Below are positions 25,128 through 32,864 of a stretch of 64,000 nucleotides of DNA, in pieces. The position numbers and the translations under genes are program-made. Source of the stretch: Pedobacter sp. Bi126 (GTDB lineage Bacteria; Bacteroidota; Bacteroidia; Sphingobacteriales; Sphingobacteriaceae); contig NZ_CAKKMS010000007.1 of NCBI RefSeq assembly GCF_918698245.1, forward strand, positions 124,001 to 188,000, given 5' to 3'. The notes under the pieces were generated by a model that was not told where the DNA came from, searched no databases, and was given only the letters and a program-made list of their open reading frames with translations. The first letter of the stretch is position 1; every line of letters starts with the position of its first letter.

Positions 25128-25711
25128 GGTTTGGTGAAAATTAGAATTTTAAAATAGGAGAATGGCTTTAAAGCGATTTCTTTTTCAAGTTTAAACTGAT
25201 TGATCGCTTTAATATGCGCTATGTAAAATAAAGATTTTAAATGGAACCATCCAGAACAAAAATTAAATAGCCTATCCAGGTGTTTTAGCCAATTATTTGG
25301 TGTAAAGTGGTTTAGAATTAGGAGTTTTCCACCTGGTTTTAAAACATTATGGCATTGCATCAGTAATTTTTCAGGTTGATCTGCAACAGCAATAACATGC
25401 GATAATACGACATAATCGAAACTATTTTCTGCAAATTCGAGTTGCTCGCCATTCATTTTGAATAATTCGATTTCATTTGTTGCATTTTTTTTAGCCACAT
25501 TTAACATCGAAGAAGAAATTTCTATCCCGGTAATTTTGTGGTTTTTGTAAAGCGCGAAATGAGATCCGTTACCAACACCGATTTCGAGTAGGTTTCCATA
25601 GGGCAGTTGATTAATCTCATCGAAAAATTTTTTCTTTTGAGGTTTAAGAAAAACATCAACCAGTGGATATAAAAATGAAAACCGGTTATAAAAATTGGTT
25701 TGAGCGCTCAA
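25124..25711 (-). CDS. Class I SAM-dependent methyltransferase (PmtA-like)
   Basis: A 195-residue methyltransferase. The SAM-binding motif I is LLEIGVGNGSHF (about 41-52), motif II includes ITGIEISSSML, and motif IV-V reads YVVLSHVIAVADQPEKLL and LKPGGKLLILNHF. The N-terminal FYNRFSFLYPLVDVFLKP resembles phospholipid or quinone methyltransferases of the PmtA/UbiE type. A lipid substrate fits the coupled membrane protein, but is inference. The likely start is TTG at 25711, since no ATG occurs before motif I. The gene follows the DinB gene by ten bases. Confidence 0.82.
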   Translation of the reverse strand: MSAQTNFYNRFSFLYPLVDVFLKPQKKKFFDEINQLPYGNLLEIGVGNGSHFALYKNHKITGIEISSSMLNVAKKNATNEIELFKMNGEQLEFAENSFDYVVLSHVIAVADQPEKLLMQCHNVLKPGGKLLILNHFTPNNWLKHLDRLFNFCSGWFHLKSLFYIAHIKAINQFKLEKEIALKPFSYFKILIFTKP

Positions 25712-25721
25712 TTTTTTAGTT

Positions 25722-26210
25722 TTAAGAATTAAATTGAATTAAAGCATTTTTAATCTGCCGTCTATGCCTTAAAATATGAACGATGGCATGCTCTAACATT
25801 TGTTCTACATCGTATTGCTGCCCCCACCCTGTATTTATCTTTTTCGATTCGTCGAACTCTTCCATGGTGATGTCGGGATTTCTGGTGAAAAAGTCCTCGT
25901 TATATTTAATTGCTTCGCGGAGTCTTGAGATATAAGGTGTGATGTGGTCAAAGTGCAATCGTTCCGGCCTGACTGTTTGCAATCCAATAGAATTTTCGAT
26001 ATACACCGCATAACTGAACATCGAAGCAGTTACATGCGTTAAGATGGTTTGAATGGAAATGCAATCTGGATTTGAACTTTCTGGCTCAATGGTTTTAATC
26101 AGTTGATGTGGGCTAATTGGTTCGATTACCGCAATAAGTTCGTCAATCGCCTTTTTATATTCATCTATAAGTGCGGCTATAGCACCGGTAAGTTTATTGG
26201 CACCCATCAT
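25722..26210 (-). CDS. DinB superfamily protein
   Basis: A 162-residue four-helix-bundle protein. The three metal-binding histidines of DinB/YfiT proteins are visible as ILTHV (about residue 58) and the MLEHAIVHILRH pair near the C-terminus (about 140-148). Members include thiol-dependent transferases, for example bacillithiol S-transferases (BstA-like), so a role in detoxification is possible in this bacillithiol-encoding genome. Specific substrate is unknown. First of a three-gene minus-strand run. Confidence 0.8.
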   Translation of the reverse strand: MMGANKLTGAIAALIDEYKKAIDELIAVIEPISPHQLIKTIEPESSNPDCISIQTILTHVTASMFSYAVYIENSIGLQTVRPERLHFDHITPYISRLREAIKYNEDFFTRNPDITMEEFDESKKINTGWGQQYDVEQMLEHAIVHILRHRRQIKNALIQFNS

Positions 26211-26256
26211 AAAACAAATATAATTGTTTCTGCTGGATTTATATTGGCCTGTACTT

Positions 26257-26553
26257 TTAGGTTGCTAGGTCTATAACAGCAATCAATAAAGGTAAATACG
26301 TGATGAAAAGTATTGTTATAAAATCTCTACGTTTCTGTCCTTTACTGATAAGACTAAAGATAAGGAATATTACAGTCGTAGATGCCATGGCAAACAACAT
26401 CATAACTAGCATTCCACCATTGGCAGCACCACAACTGCTTTTTGGGCTCTCTGCAACCATGTGGAAAAAGTTAAAGCAAAAACCCCAAAGAGCAAAATAA
26501 GGTAATAATGAAATAAGTGCGATATAACGCCTTTTGATAAAATCCAATATCAT
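26257..26553 (-). CDS. Small membrane protein, hypothetical
   Basis: A 98-residue protein with three predicted transmembrane helices (about 10-30, 47-66 and 79-97). The Cys and Gly-rich loop ESPKSSCGAANGG lies between the first two. I recognise no family. It has an ATG start and lies just upstream of the DinB gene on the same strand, so they may share a transcript. Confidence 0.6.
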   Translation of the reverse strand: MILDFIKRRYIALISLLPYFALWGFCFNFFHMVAESPKSSCGAANGGMLVMMLFAMASTTVIFLIFSLISKGQKRRDFITILFITYLPLLIAVIDLAT

Positions 26554-26664
26554 GTTTGTCTGTACGTACGAGTTTACAAACCTTAATACATTGTTTTATA
26601 AAAGGTAACCTATTTTCGTTAGTTGGGATTGTAAACCACGATTAGCGGAAGCTAAAATGAGGGA

Positions 26665-27054
26665 TTAAAGCTTTATCATCACACTACCGGAGGCCAGATC
26701 GTGGATTGCCCTTTTCTGTAGATTTGAATTGATGGTTAGGAACGAAATCCAGCCTAAAGCAAGCTTTATCGGGTACCTGATTATGGATTGTCCGATATTG
26801 AGTTTTTGGTTAATGTCCTCATGTTTCCTTACTCTGATCCTTTTAATGTAGTTACCGATGGTGCAGCCGAATGTCATGAAGAGGGGTTCGTAAATCACAA
26901 ATAAAAATGCAAATAATAAGATCCGTCCCCATTCTGGTACATTGTTAAAGCTGTCTAATACGTTTGAAAAACATACCATAAGAATGATGATAATTATGGT
27001 GTCTATAAATGTAGATTGTAATCTTTCTACCAGACTTGGGTATTTTTCTTCCAT
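26665..27054 (-). CDS. RDD family membrane protein
   Basis: A 129-residue membrane protein with the RDD pattern: SLVERLQSTFIDTIIII (charged R and D in the first helix), YEPLFMTFGCTIGNYIKRIRVRK in the middle and RAIHDLASGSVM at the end. RDD proteins are small multi-pass proteins of mostly unknown function; some have been linked to ion exchange. The final HDLASG is the most diagnostic part. Appears to be a single gene. Confidence 0.88.
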   Translation of the reverse strand: MEEKYPSLVERLQSTFIDTIIIIILMVCFSNVLDSFNNVPEWGRILLFAFLFVIYEPLFMTFGCTIGNYIKRIRVRKHEDINQKLNIGQSIIRYPIKLALGWISFLTINSNLQKRAIHDLASGSVMIKL

Positions 27055-27103
27055 TTGAGTGCGTATTTATTGTAGGATATTAAAAAAATAATAATATTTT
27101 TCG

Positions 27104-27180
27104 TTATTGTGGATTTGCAATGCACAATGTAAGGATTAAAAACCCTTAGTTCATAAGAAGGGATTACAATCCCGGCTAGC
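27104..27180. repeat. TTGTGGATTTGCAAT ... CCCGGCTAG repeat, copy 1
   Basis: The sequence TTATTGTGGATTTGCAATGC, then about 40 bases, then GGGATTACAATCCCGGCTAG has a counterpart at 27851-27926. This copy covers the stop codon of the HD hydrolase gene. The two copies bracket that gene in direct orientation. Confidence 0.7.
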
Positions 27181-27820
27181 CGAGCTGTTCTAGTTCAAAT
27201 TGTAGATTCGATTTTGCTTGGTTTTCAAATTTGTGATTAAAATAATCTGTTTTAAAAATCCGTTCCATTTTTATAAAATGTTCCAGAACCTTTTTTCGTC
27301 CTGGATTATAAATGAGATCTGGATAAACTGAATATTCTTTTCTTACGTTTTGCGAATAAGTAGTATAGTTTTCTAAGCTTTGGCCTAATATAGAAAGATC
27401 TGCATCAGTAAAATAATTGGTATCTGATTCAGGATAAGCAAAATGGTTCTTAGTGGCTATTATTTGAGTTTTGCAGCTATTGATAATGTGATTGGGAACT
27501 GAAATCTGCGCCATTCTCTTCTGGGCAAGTTCAGCACTTTTCTCTTCATTATCCGATTTTAACGCATTATAAATAATATCATGATAGAACATCGTAAATA
27601 GAATACTATCCCAGCTTTCAATGTTAACTTTTACTTCATTAAGTTGTGTCAACAAGTTATCAAGATGTGAAAGTGTATGATAATGTCTTTTTTTATGAGT
27701 GTAGTTTTTCTCAATCTCAGCCCAAAATTCGGCTATTATTCGGTCACTATCCGTATAATTTGTTAAGAGATTAATGAATGTATCTTTTAGCACGAGATTT
27801 TGCGAATAGTATCGGTACAC
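27176..27820 (-). CDS. HD-domain predicted metal-dependent phosphohydrolase (COG4339)
   Basis: A 214-residue HD-superfamily protein. HYHTLSHL (about 46-53) and MFYHDIIYN (about 76-84) supply the metal-binding His and His-Asp residues, and a DADLSILG segment gives the last acid. The family is predicted to hydrolyse phosphate esters, possibly nucleotides. The annotated start is GTG at 27820; there is no nearby ATG, so the N-terminus is uncertain by a few residues. The gene lies between direct copies of a roughly 77-base repeat, and its stop codon is inside one of them. Confidence 0.82.
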   Translation of the reverse strand: MYRYYSQNLVLKDTFINLLTNYTDSDRIIAEFWAEIEKNYTHKKRHYHTLSHLDNLLTQLNEVKVNIESWDSILFTMFYHDIIYNALKSDNEEKSAELAQKRMAQISVPNHIINSCKTQIIATKNHFAYPESDTNYFTDADLSILGQSLENYTTYSQNVRKEYSVYPDLIYNPGRKKVLEHFIKMERIFKTDYFNHKFENQAKSNLQFELEQLG

Positions 27821-27850
27821 AAGATAGGGATTGGAGATGACTTTTCCAGT

Positions 27851-27926
27851 TGTATTGTGGATTTGTAATCCACTAATAGAAGTTAAAATTCTGGCTCATC
27901 AGGCGGGACTGCAAATCCCGACTAGC
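27851..27926. repeat. TTGTGGATTTGTAAT ... CCCGACTAG repeat, copy 2
   Basis: Second copy of the repeat at 27104-27180, with arms GTATTGTGGATTTGTAATCC and GGGACTGCAAATCCCGACTAG. It ends ten bases from the MoxR stop codon. A weaker relative is near 26625 (GGGATTGTAAACCACGATTAGCGG). Confidence 0.7.
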
Positions 27927-27935
27927 TTAATGCTA

Positions 27936-28898
27936 CTACAATAAATCTTTAATGATTTTCTCGATTGATAAGCCTTCAGCTTCAGCACGGTAATTGCGCA
28001 CAATGCGGTGACGTAAAATAGGCTCAGCAACTGCTTTAACATCTTCAATGTCTGGCGAGTATTTCCCCGTTACGGCGGCATGGCATTTTGCACCCAACAC
28101 TAAAAACTGCGAGGCGCGTGGACCAGCACCCCAACTGATGTATTTATTAACTGCATCAGTAGCAAACTCGCTATTAGGACGGGTTTTGGCAGCCAGTTTT
28201 ACGGCATATTCCAAAACATTATCGGTAATCGGAATATCGCGGATTAGTTTCTGGAAATATTGAATATCATCTGCATGGATAATTTTCTGCAGTTGAACGG
28301 TTTTATTGCTGGTCGTGTTTTTTACAATGTTCAATTCATCTGCAAAGGCAGGGTAGTTTAATTGAATATTGAACATGAAACGATCTAACTGAGCTTCGGG
28401 TAGGGGGTAAGTTCCTTCCTGCTCAATAGGATTTTGTGTGGCCAAAACGAAAAACGGTTTTGGTAAAATATGGGTTTGTCCAGCTGCGGTAACCGATTTT
28501 TCCTGCATGGCTTCTAATAAAGCAGCCTGGGTTTTTGGCGGTGTACGGTTAATCTCATCAGCGAGGATAATATTAGAAAAAACAGGGCCTTTTATAAATT
28601 TAAAGTGCCTGTCTTCTCCTAAAATCTCTGCGCCAATAATATCGCTTGGCATTAAATCGGGGGTAAACTGAATGCGGTTAAAATCGAGGTCTAAAACAGA
28701 AGCCACCGTTTGTACAAGTAAAGTTTTTGCTAATCCTGGTACGCCAACCAACAGACAATGTCCGTTACTAAATATGGCGATTAAAACAGATTTTATGATG
28801 TCATCTTGTCCAACTACTACTTTGCTTATTTCGGCTTTAATGTTGTTGAAAGATTGATGAAGTGCATCAACAGCTTCTACTTCGTTCTTATACTGCAT
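27936..28898 (-). CDS. MoxR-family AAA+ ATPase
   Basis: A 320-residue MoxR ATPase. Walker A is GVPGLAKT (52-59), Walker B is IILADEINR (about 107-115), and the TQNPIEQEGTYPLPEAQLDRF sensor-1 and arginine-finger region is complete. The C-terminal lid domain is GPRASQFLVLGAK...VAEPILRHRIV. MoxR proteins are chaperone-like and usually work with von Willebrand A-domain proteins in enzyme maturation; no such partner is seen within this window. Directly follows the SurA-like gene (five bases), so envelope biogenesis or stress is a plausible setting. Confidence 0.92.
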   Translation of the reverse strand: MQYKNEVEAVDALHQSFNNIKAEISKVVVGQDDIIKSVLIAIFSNGHCLLVGVPGLAKTLLVQTVASVLDLDFNRIQFTPDLMPSDIIGAEILGEDRHFKFIKGPVFSNIILADEINRTPPKTQAALLEAMQEKSVTAAGQTHILPKPFFVLATQNPIEQEGTYPLPEAQLDRFMFNIQLNYPAFADELNIVKNTTSNKTVQLQKIIHADDIQYFQKLIRDIPITDNVLEYAVKLAAKTRPNSEFATDAVNKYISWGAGPRASQFLVLGAKCHAAVTGKYSPDIEDVKAVAEPILRHRIVRNYRAEAEGLSIEKIIKDLL

Positions 28899-28903
28899 TG
28901 GTG

Positions 28904-30262
28904 TTATTTTGCGGCTGTGGTTTTAGTCCAAATTTTTAATTCATCACAGGTGTTAAATTCATCGTCGATTTTAATGTAAGTGCTTTCGCGACGTTTTTCA
29001 AACCATTCGCTTAAAGTACGATTAATTTTATCACTTTGTGCGGCATCTCTGATTTTTGGAAAATCTTGAGTTAAGTTTGCTTTGTGCGGTGGGATTTTAG
29101 ATTTTAAATATAAAATGCGGTAACCTTGTTTTCCATCAGCTGCTGTAAATAAATCTGGTTTAGAAATACCACCAATTTTCATGCTATCAATTACCAAAAA
29201 CACCGACGGATCTAATTTATCAACAGGAATAAAGGTACTTCTTGCCTGAACATTTTCGGCATTAAGCATCATACCACCATTATATTTACTCTCTTTATTA
29301 TCTGAATAAAGGTTTGCAGCAGCAGCGAAACTTAATTTTTTACCGATAATATTGTTGTAAATGCTATCTGCATGCAATTTTAAACGCGTTAAACTTTCTG
29401 GTGTAGTTTTAGGCATAATTAAAATATGTCTAACGTGTACCTGCTCACCTCTCCGCTCTAAAACCTGTAAAAAGTGGAAACCATAATCTGTTTCGAACAC
29501 TGGTGAGATTTCTCCGGCTTTCAGTTTAAATGCCCAGGCAGTAAATTCTTTAACCATAGTATTTCTGTCGATAAAACCATAATCACCACCATCGGCAGCA
29601 GAACCTGGATCTTCAGAATAGGTTTTAGCTAACACACCCATATCTTCGCCACTTTTAACCCTTAAACGAAGGGCTTCAATTTTATCACGGAATTTTTGTT
29701 TTTCTGCTCTGGTTAACTGTGGGTTTAAAATCACTTCACCAACTTCTACCTCTGTATTAAACTGAGGAACACTATCGCCCAAAGTTTTGAAGTATTTTTC
29801 AACCTCCATTGGTGTAACGTTAATGTTCTCGGTGATTTTTTGTTGCATTTTTTGTGCGATCAACTCATCTTTTACCGATGGTCTGATCTCATCTTTATAC
29901 TGCAGAACAGATTTATTTAAAAATTGCTCTAAACGCTCCTGACCACCTGCACGCTGCATGCTATAACGCATACGTTTGTTTACCTCATCATCAACCGCAC
30001 CATCTTCAACCATTACCGAATCGATCTCAGCCTGTTGTTTAAGCAGCTTTTGCGTTAAGGTTTGTTGTAAAATTTTACATTTAATTTCAGCATTGGGCTG
30101 GTTTCCCTGATAAAGATATTGTGTGTATTGTTGGTTTAAATCTGATAGCAGGATAATATTATTTCCTACAACAGCAGCAACTTTATCTACAGTATGCTTT
30201 TGAGCGAAACTGTTTAAAAACAGGCAAATTAAAGCGGTTGCTACTAAAAAAACTTTCTTCAT
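28904..30262 (-). CDS. SurA-like peptidylprolyl isomerase
   Basis: A 452-residue periplasmic chaperone with signal peptide (about 1-20, ending LNSFAQ). A SurA N-domain (about 25-160) is followed by two parvulin (rotamase) domains at about 168-275 and 280-385. VRHILIMPK and KTYSEDPGSAADGGDYGF are typical. It would fold outer membrane proteins in the periplasm. I start at the ATG at 30262, which gives MKKVFLVATALICLF, in place of an upstream start that adds seven polar residues. It is middle gene of an apparent operon with a second SurA-like protein and MoxR. Confidence 0.9.
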   Translation of the reverse strand: MKKVFLVATALICLFLNSFAQKHTVDKVAAVVGNNIILLSDLNQQYTQYLYQGNQPNAEIKCKILQQTLTQKLLKQQAEIDSVMVEDGAVDDEVNKRMRYSMQRAGGQERLEQFLNKSVLQYKDEIRPSVKDELIAQKMQQKITENINVTPMEVEKYFKTLGDSVPQFNTEVEVGEVILNPQLTRAEKQKFRDKIEALRLRVKSGEDMGVLAKTYSEDPGSAADGGDYGFIDRNTMVKEFTAWAFKLKAGEISPVFETDYGFHFLQVLERRGEQVHVRHILIMPKTTPESLTRLKLHADSIYNNIIGKKLSFAAAANLYSDNKESKYNGGMMLNAENVQARSTFIPVDKLDPSVFLVIDSMKIGGISKPDLFTAADGKQGYRILYLKSKIPPHKANLTQDFPKIRDAAQSDKINRTLSEWFEKRRESTYIKIDDEFNTCDELKIWTKTTAAK

Positions 30263-30316
30263 TCTATTTGTTATATTTTGCAAATTTAATACTTATGGTC
30301 AAAAAAATCAGGTTGG

Positions 30317-30904
30317 TTATAACTTGGCAAGCTTTTTTAACTCGTTTTCGTTAATTTTGATCTGATATTTTTGTTTGAGGCTTTTTAGCCAATTTTCTTC
30401 TAAACTTAGTTGATAATCGGCAATTACCTCTCCTCTAACCTCGCTTAAGGGTTTATTATACTTTTGTTGGTTTTTACTATAAAAATCATTTATCGCTTGC
30501 TCATCTTCCTGTGCTTTGTTCCATATTTTTTGTTCCGAAACATTGAACATTAAAACACCTTCGCGGTATTCATTCAATAAAAAATCGCGGTCTTTGTTAC
30601 TTACCCCAATTTTTTTATGTGTGGTTAATGCGTCTTCATAAGTTTTGATTTCTTCCTGGTAACTGGCATTTTTGTCCAATCCCATTTCCCGGGCATCTAA
30701 AACTTTAAGCTTAAAATTTATATACAAGTTTAAGTATGCTTGTAAGGTATCGTATGCTGCACTAACGTTTCCGTTATGGCTTTTTTTGTATGCCCACATA
30801 AATTCTTTGGTACTTATTGATTTTCCGTTTACCACAGCCACGTTTTGTGCAAACGAAATGCTATAAATAAAGCTAAAAACAAATAAGCAGTAAGCTTTCC
30901 TCAC
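30317..30904 (-). CDS. SurA-N-domain protein lacking a parvulin domain
   Basis: A secreted protein of about 195 residues. A GTG at 30904 gives the signal peptide MRKAYCLFVFSFIYSISFAQ; a TTG at 30943 would add a less likely extension. The remainder, with VNGKSISTKEFMWAY and DTLQAYLNLYINFKLKVLDAREMG, matches the SurA N-terminal domain. There is no parvulin domain; instead there is a C-terminal helix pair. It is 55 bases upstream of the full SurA-like gene. It may be a chaperone subunit working with that protein. The 34-residue gap and separate frames show it is not a split gene. Confidence 0.8.
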   Translation of the reverse strand: MRKAYCLFVFSFIYSISFAQNVAVVNGKSISTKEFMWAYKKSHNGNVSAAYDTLQAYLNLYINFKLKVLDAREMGLDKNASYQEEIKTYEDALTTHKKIGVSNKDRDFLLNEYREGVLMFNVSEQKIWNKAQEDEQAINDFYSKNQQKYNKPLSEVRGEVIADYQLSLEENWLKSLKQKYQIKINENELKKLAKL

Positions 30905-31008
30905 ACAGAGCACTCTATAAATTTTAAGGGATAAAAGTAACAATTAGCGACGCTATTATAAGATATTTAACTAATTTTAACAGAAATTATTATCCAGCAA
31001 AAATACGA

Positions 31009-31662
31009 ATGGAAAACCAGGTTACCAACAATGCGAATGCTTTACGTTTATTTTTTACTGAAGAGGTTTTTTTGGTAAAGGATGAAAGCGTAGAAATTCT
31101 GCCTTTACGTAATCCAGAGCCAGTTTTGGCTGTCGGAAATGTTTCTGTTATTGAAGAAAAAGAACCTGTTTTAAAACCAGAAATAACGCAAATTCCTGGG
31201 ATTAATCCTACAAATGCACCTAAATTTTATACACAAGGTCCTGAAATTCCGCATATTGTGGCCGAACCAGCACCTGAAAAAACGTTTAAATTTTTAGGTG
31301 GAAATAAAAAATCGGTGCTGATTTTAGTAAACGATAATCAGAACGATGTAAGCACCGAGCAGGGTAGGGAGCTGCTGCGGAAAATTGTGAAGGCAGTAGA
31401 TTTGGGCACACCCGATTTTGCCATTTTAAATTATGCAAATTATAGCGGAACTGACTATGCAGAACTGCACCGGTTTTTTAAACCTGCCATTATGTTGTCT
31501 TTTGGAGTAGAGATTGCCGACTTGAGACTGAACCTTACCTGGCAGAATGAAATCATCGTTCACGAAACCACCAGGATTATATTTGCCCCTAACCTCCATC
31601 ATCTGGATAGCGATTTAACTGCTAAGAAAACACTTTGGGCGCATCTTCAGAAAATTAAATAA
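31009..31662 (+). CDS. Protein resembling DNA polymerase III psi (HolD-like), hypothetical
   Basis: A 217-residue soluble protein. Residues 1-35 (LRLFFTEEVFLVKDE) are followed by a Pro/Glu-rich linker (about 36-95), then a compact domain (100-217). In that domain SVLILVNDNQ, LLRKIVKAVDLGTPDFAILNY, IMLSFG and a final FAPNLHHLDSDLTAKKTLW match the pattern I know for HolD: strand with a ND motif, helix with R/L-L, and SL..L...P..K..LW. The E. coli N-terminal clamp-loader-binding peptide is also short and hydrophobic. The gene precedes rdgB, a nucleotide-sanitising gene. Assignment is inference. Confidence 0.55.
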   Translation: MENQVTNNANALRLFFTEEVFLVKDESVEILPLRNPEPVLAVGNVSVIEEKEPVLKPEITQIPGINPTNAPKFYTQGPEIPHIVAEPAPEKTFKFLGGNKKSVLILVNDNQNDVSTEQGRELLRKIVKAVDLGTPDFAILNYANYSGTDYAELHRFFKPAIMLSFGVEIADLRLNLTWQNEIIVHETTRIIFAPNLHHLDSDLTAKKTLWAHLQKIK

Positions 31663-31726
31663 GCCGGTAATAAAGAAACGGTTAATCTTTCACACCCTAA
31701 ACCCTACACCTTTTACCTTCCTTAAA

Positions 31727-32308
31727 ATGAAAAAACTTGTATTTGCGACCAATAATCAACATAAAACAGAAGAAATACGTGCTGCACTTGAAGGTAAATA
31801 TGAGGTGCTGAATCTGGAAGATATTGGTTGTTTGGTTGATATTCCTGAAACTGCAGATACCTTTGAAGGAAATGCTACTTTAAAAAGCAGTTATGTAGTT
31901 GAACATTTTAATTTAGATTGTTTTGCCGACGATAGCGGTTTAGAGGTAGATGCTTTGAATAACGAACCAGGAGTTTACTCTGCCCGATATTCTGGAAGCA
32001 GGGATAGTTTAGAAAATATTCAATTGGTTTTAGCTAAGCTTGAAGGGAACCTCAACAGAAAAGCAAGGTTTAAAACGGTAATCTCCTTAATGCAGGATGG
32101 TAAGAACCATATATTTGAAGGTTTAATTGAGGGAACCATCAGGAAAGAATTATCAGGTTCGAAGGGCTTTGGTTATGATCCTATTTTTCAGCCGAACGGC
32201 TATGATATCACTTTTGCTGAAATGGATATGACAGAGAAGAATAAAATTAGCCACAGGGCTATTGCACTAAAAAAGATGTTGGATTTTTTGAAAGGGGTTG
32301 AGCTATAA
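31727..32308 (+). CDS. rdgB: Non-canonical purine NTP pyrophosphatase (RdgB/HAM1)
   Basis: A 193-residue Ham1-family enzyme that hydrolyses dITP, XTP and similar to monophosphates, preventing their incorporation into DNA. Conserved pieces are FATNNQHKTEEIRAAL at the N-terminus, SGLEVDALNNEPGVYSARYSG in the middle, and KGFGYDPIFQP and NKISHRAIALKK near the end. It lies 64 bases after the HolD-like gene. Its last six bases overlap the convergent toxin gene's 3' end on the other strand. Confidence 0.96.
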   Translation: MKKLVFATNNQHKTEEIRAALEGKYEVLNLEDIGCLVDIPETADTFEGNATLKSSYVVEHFNLDCFADDSGLEVDALNNEPGVYSARYSGSRDSLENIQLVLAKLEGNLNRKARFKTVISLMQDGKNHIFEGLIEGTIRKELSGSKGFGYDPIFQPNGYDITFAEMDMTEKNKISHRAIALKKMLDFLKGVEL

Positions 32309-32605
32309 AAATCTTTTTTTCTTTTTGCCACTTTGTCGATTGTCTATAAATGTTACGATCTCTAAAGTGTTGCTTTTTGGTTTAATCCGGTATACAACTG
32401 AAATGTGCGGTATGATCATACCCATATGCGTATTCTTTGTTTTATAAGTTTTTCTTGAGATTAATGGTTCTTCAGATAGTGTTTCGAGATAACTAAAAAC
32501 CCTTACTATAAATTTTTTTACTTCTACTTCTGTCCAGTTTTCTTTTAGATAATCTATATTTTTTTGGAAAGTTTCACCAGCCTTTTTAGACCAAATAATA
32601 TCCAT
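32303..32605 (-). CDS. RelE/ParE-family toxin
   Basis: A 100-residue basic protein of the RelE/ParE fold. IIWSKKAGETFQKNIDYLKENW is the typical ParE-like start, and SVVYRIKPKSNTLEIVTFIDNRQ the terminal strands with the final R/Q. Such toxins either cut ribosome-bound mRNA or inhibit gyrase; the long helix pair argues slightly for ParE. It overlaps the antitoxin by one base (TAATG) in antitoxin-first order and converges with rdgB with a 6-base overlap. Confidence 0.86.
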   Translation of the reverse strand: MDIIWSKKAGETFQKNIDYLKENWTEVEVKKFIVRVFSYLETLSEEPLISRKTYKTKNTHMGMIIPHISVVYRIKPKSNTLEIVTFIDNRQSGKKKKRFL

Positions 32606-32826
32606 TACGCGCTAAACCTTTTTTTCGCCTCTTCGTGGCTAAAACTTTCGCCATGATCAAGTTGGTTTATGCCTTCCAGAATATCGTTTTGTTCGTTGCT
32701 ATTTAATCCATCAAACCAGTCAAAATCCCTCGCAGTAATTAGTGATTTAATATCTCTGATTAAACTTTCATCATCCGAATTAATGATCTGTTGAAGTACA
32801 CTTAGTTTTTCTGATTGTAAATCCAT
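32605..32826 (-). CDS. Antitoxin of type II toxin-antitoxin pair
   Basis: A 73-residue acidic protein with MDLQSEKLSVLQQIINSDDESLIRDIKSLI as its start and the GESFSHEEAKKRFS tail seen in Bacteroidota antitoxins that pair with RelE/ParE toxins. The C-terminal helix likely wraps around the toxin. It lies directly before the toxin on the same strand, overlapping by one base. The pair sits between rdgB and the OstA-like gene. Confidence 0.85.
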   Translation of the reverse strand: MDLQSEKLSVLQQIINSDDESLIRDIKSLITARDFDWFDGLNSNEQNDILEGINQLDHGESFSHEEAKKRFSA

Positions 32827-32864
32827 AAAATAAATTTAACCATTAATTTGATCAATAGCAAAAA

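Noticed and set aside
28904..30943. The two SurA-like genes as one gene split by a frameshift
   Set aside because: Each has its own signal peptide and stop codon, and both contain a SurA N-domain, so they are paralogous neighbours.
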